Part shown: positions 35,960 to 36,836 of the stretch, piece by piece
How positions within the stretch are numbered: position 1 is the first letter of the stretch
How the letters are laid out: every line of letters begins with the position of its first letter
From: an uncultured beta proteobacterium
Lineage (GTDB): Bacteria; Pseudomonadota; Gammaproteobacteria; Burkholderiales; Burkholderiaceae_C
DNA: 36,836 nucleotides
NCBI GenBank assembly: GCA_903828235.1
Contig: CAIKLM010000096.1
Span: 1-36,836 of the forward strand
Direction: 5' to 3'
Program-made: the position numbers and the translations under genes
Notes under the pieces: model-generated
The model's database searches: none
Told to the model about the DNA's origin: nothing
What the model saw: the letters and a program-made list of their open reading frames with translations, nothing else

Positions 35960-36721
35960 ATGCTGTCAGATGGCACGCTACGAGGGCTGAAGCCCCAAGC
36001 TTCGCTCTACAAGGTCGCGGACCGTGACGGGCTCTACGTGGTCGTAACCCCGCGCGGCACCATCAGCTTCCGGATGGACTACCGCCTGAACGGGCGGCGC
36101 GAGACGCTCACCATCGGTCGCTACGGCACGAAGGACGGGATCTCCCTGCTGATGGCTCGCGAGCGCTGCATGGAGGCGCGCAAGGCCATCGCGCAGGGCA
36201 TCTCGCCCGCGCAGGAAAAGCAGCGCGAGAAGAGCCGCCAGGCCGAGGCCCAGACCTTCGGCGAATACACCAAGCGCTGGCTGGCCGAGCACCGCATGGC
36301 GGACAGCACCAAGGCCATGCGCAAGACGGTCATCGACCGGGACATCCTGCCGGTCTTCCAGAATCGGCGCATGGCCGAGATCGGGCCTGAGGACTTGCGC
36401 GCCCTGTGCGCCAAGATCAAGGGGCGCGGTGCGCCGGCCACGGCCGTCATCGCCCGCGAGATCGTCAAGCTCGTGTTCGCCTACGCGGCCATGCACGGCG
36501 AGAAGGCGCCGAACCCTGCTGACGAGGTCGGGCCTTCCTCGATCGCGACCTTCGTGCCGAAGGATCGGGCGCTGTCGCCCTCCGAGATCCGGCTGATGCA
36601 CCGCCTGCTGGAGACGACAGCGACGCTGCCGACCATTCGGCTGGCCCTGCGCCTTGTGCCCGGCGTCAACTATCCTGAGCTGTCAGCGACAACTATCTTG
36701 AGCGGTGCGGTCGGGCGTTGA
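35960..36721 (+). pseudogene. Tyrosine-recombinase integrase of a guaA-targeted island, truncated
   Basis: The N-terminal DUF4102 arm-binding domain is present (LSDGTLRGLKPQASLYKVAD, RMDYRLNGRRETLTIGRYG). It is followed by the SAM-like core-binding domain (AEAQTFGEYTKRWLAEHRM, IGPEDLRALCAKIKGRG). The catalytic domain begins (DRALSPSEIRLMHRLLE, LPTIRLALRL) but stops at about base 36655, before the first catalytic Arg. The remaining codons to the TGA at 36721 read through the end of an IS21-like element. All catalytic residues (R, HxxR, Y) are missing, so it cannot recombine. A full-length relative would have about 400 residues. It has a good Shine-Dalgarno sequence (AGGAGG) and sits directly after guaA, like known guaA integrases. 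Confidence 0.85.
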
Positions 36722-36836
36722 TCTTTGGGTTGGGGTTGCGCTGCGTTGCCGGCGAGCCGGCAACGCAGCGCGGCGTCGGTAGCTGTCCACGTTCATTTCC
36801 AGAATGGTCGAGTGATGGACGTGGCGTTCCACGGCC
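36683..36836 (-). CDS. istB: IstB-like ATPase of IS21 family, C-terminal end (cut by window edge)
   Basis: On the minus strand the frame is open from the window edge to TGA at 36683-36685, giving about 50 residues. The segment ERHVHHSTILEMNVDSYRRR resembles the C-terminus of IS21-type helper ATPases (HH, then a beta strand and SYR). The AAA+ core would lie beyond the window. After SYRRRAALPARR the sequence becomes low complexity because it runs over a perfect 16-bp hairpin. The family's IstB assists the IstA transposase in target selection. Confidence 0.6.
   Translation of the reverse strand, partial: AVERHVHHSTILEMNVDSYRRRAALPARRQRSATPTQRSTPDRTAQDSCR
36738..36771. terminator. Perfect 16-bp hairpin inside the IS end
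   Basis: Bases 36738-36753 pair exactly with 36756-36771 around a GA centre. It overlaps the 3' end of the istB-like frame. It may block transcription entering or leaving the element; there is no T-tract. Confidence 0.5.

Larger units (their letters stand above)
36656..36836 (-). mobile_element. End of an IS21-like insertion sequence (continues past the window)
   Basis: The integrase homology stops at about 36655. From there the sequence starts TGTGCCCGG and carries two direct repeats, CAACTATCCTGAGC (36668-36681) and CAACTATCTTGAGC (36690-36703), 22 nt apart. Tandem terminal repeats near the ends and a TG-type terminus are typical of IS21-family elements, and an IstB-like C-terminus is encoded on the minus strand just inside. 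The exact boundary (36656 or 36658) is not certain without the other end. Confidence 0.7.

Overview
This window is about 70% GC chromosomal DNA. It looks like a betaproteobacterium of the order Burkholderiales, probably near the Rubrivivax/Leptothrix/Methylibium group. That placement is inferred from gene content (PhaR, a RisA/OmpR-type two-component pair, synthetase-only RelA, ratA-rnfH opposite smpB, guaB/guaA), from codon use, and from a Fur box of the type seen in this order. No 16S rRNA gene is present to confirm it.

Layout. 1-3100: the 3' end of an hrpA-like helicase gene; a Fur-boxed, stand-alone ferric-iron binding protein gene (futA type); and serB convergent with it. 2858-3130: a 273-nt nested palindrome. 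3127-7870: mfd divergent from an overlapping ispD-ispF pair. 7867-8140: a second nested palindrome, 274 nt, built to the same plan. 8137-11447 (minus strand): an ompR-envZ type two-component system followed by a membrane diguanylate cyclase. 11618-15507: SIMPL-domain protein, alpha/beta hydrolase, relA. 15543-15670: tRNA-Val(GAC) and a strong terminator. 15714-17225: a chemotaxis receptor behind a sigma-28-like promoter. 17226-17705: an orphan [2Fe-2S] CoxS-like subunit. 17872-23144: RND adaptor, RND pump and cysQ. 23196-26362: phaR, rimO, metC-like. 26372-29289 (minus): a caspase-like/TPR/CsgG-like protein coupled to a second CsgG-like protein. 29378-31227: smpB, ratA-rnfH and a DUF4124 protein. 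31331-35662: guaB, an MFS exporter and guaA, overlapping end to end. 35663-36836: lower-GC DNA with repeated integrase-arm-like motifs, a tyrosine integrase gene broken before its catalytic residues, and the end of an IS21-like element that breaks it.

Most of the window is ordinary housekeeping DNA. The most unusual signal is the pair of about 274-nt elements at 2858-3130 and 7867-8140. Each can fold as one outer stem of 32-34 bp carrying two long hairpin arms. Matching features lie at nearly the same offsets in both. The two elements share an arm core but differ in stem sequence while pairing is kept. In the second element, both flanking genes take their TAG stop codons from its ends. Other notable signals are a recurrent -10-like box 6-7 nt before the start codon (possible leaderless mRNAs), the caspase/CsgG-like pair, and the guaA-linked integration remnant.
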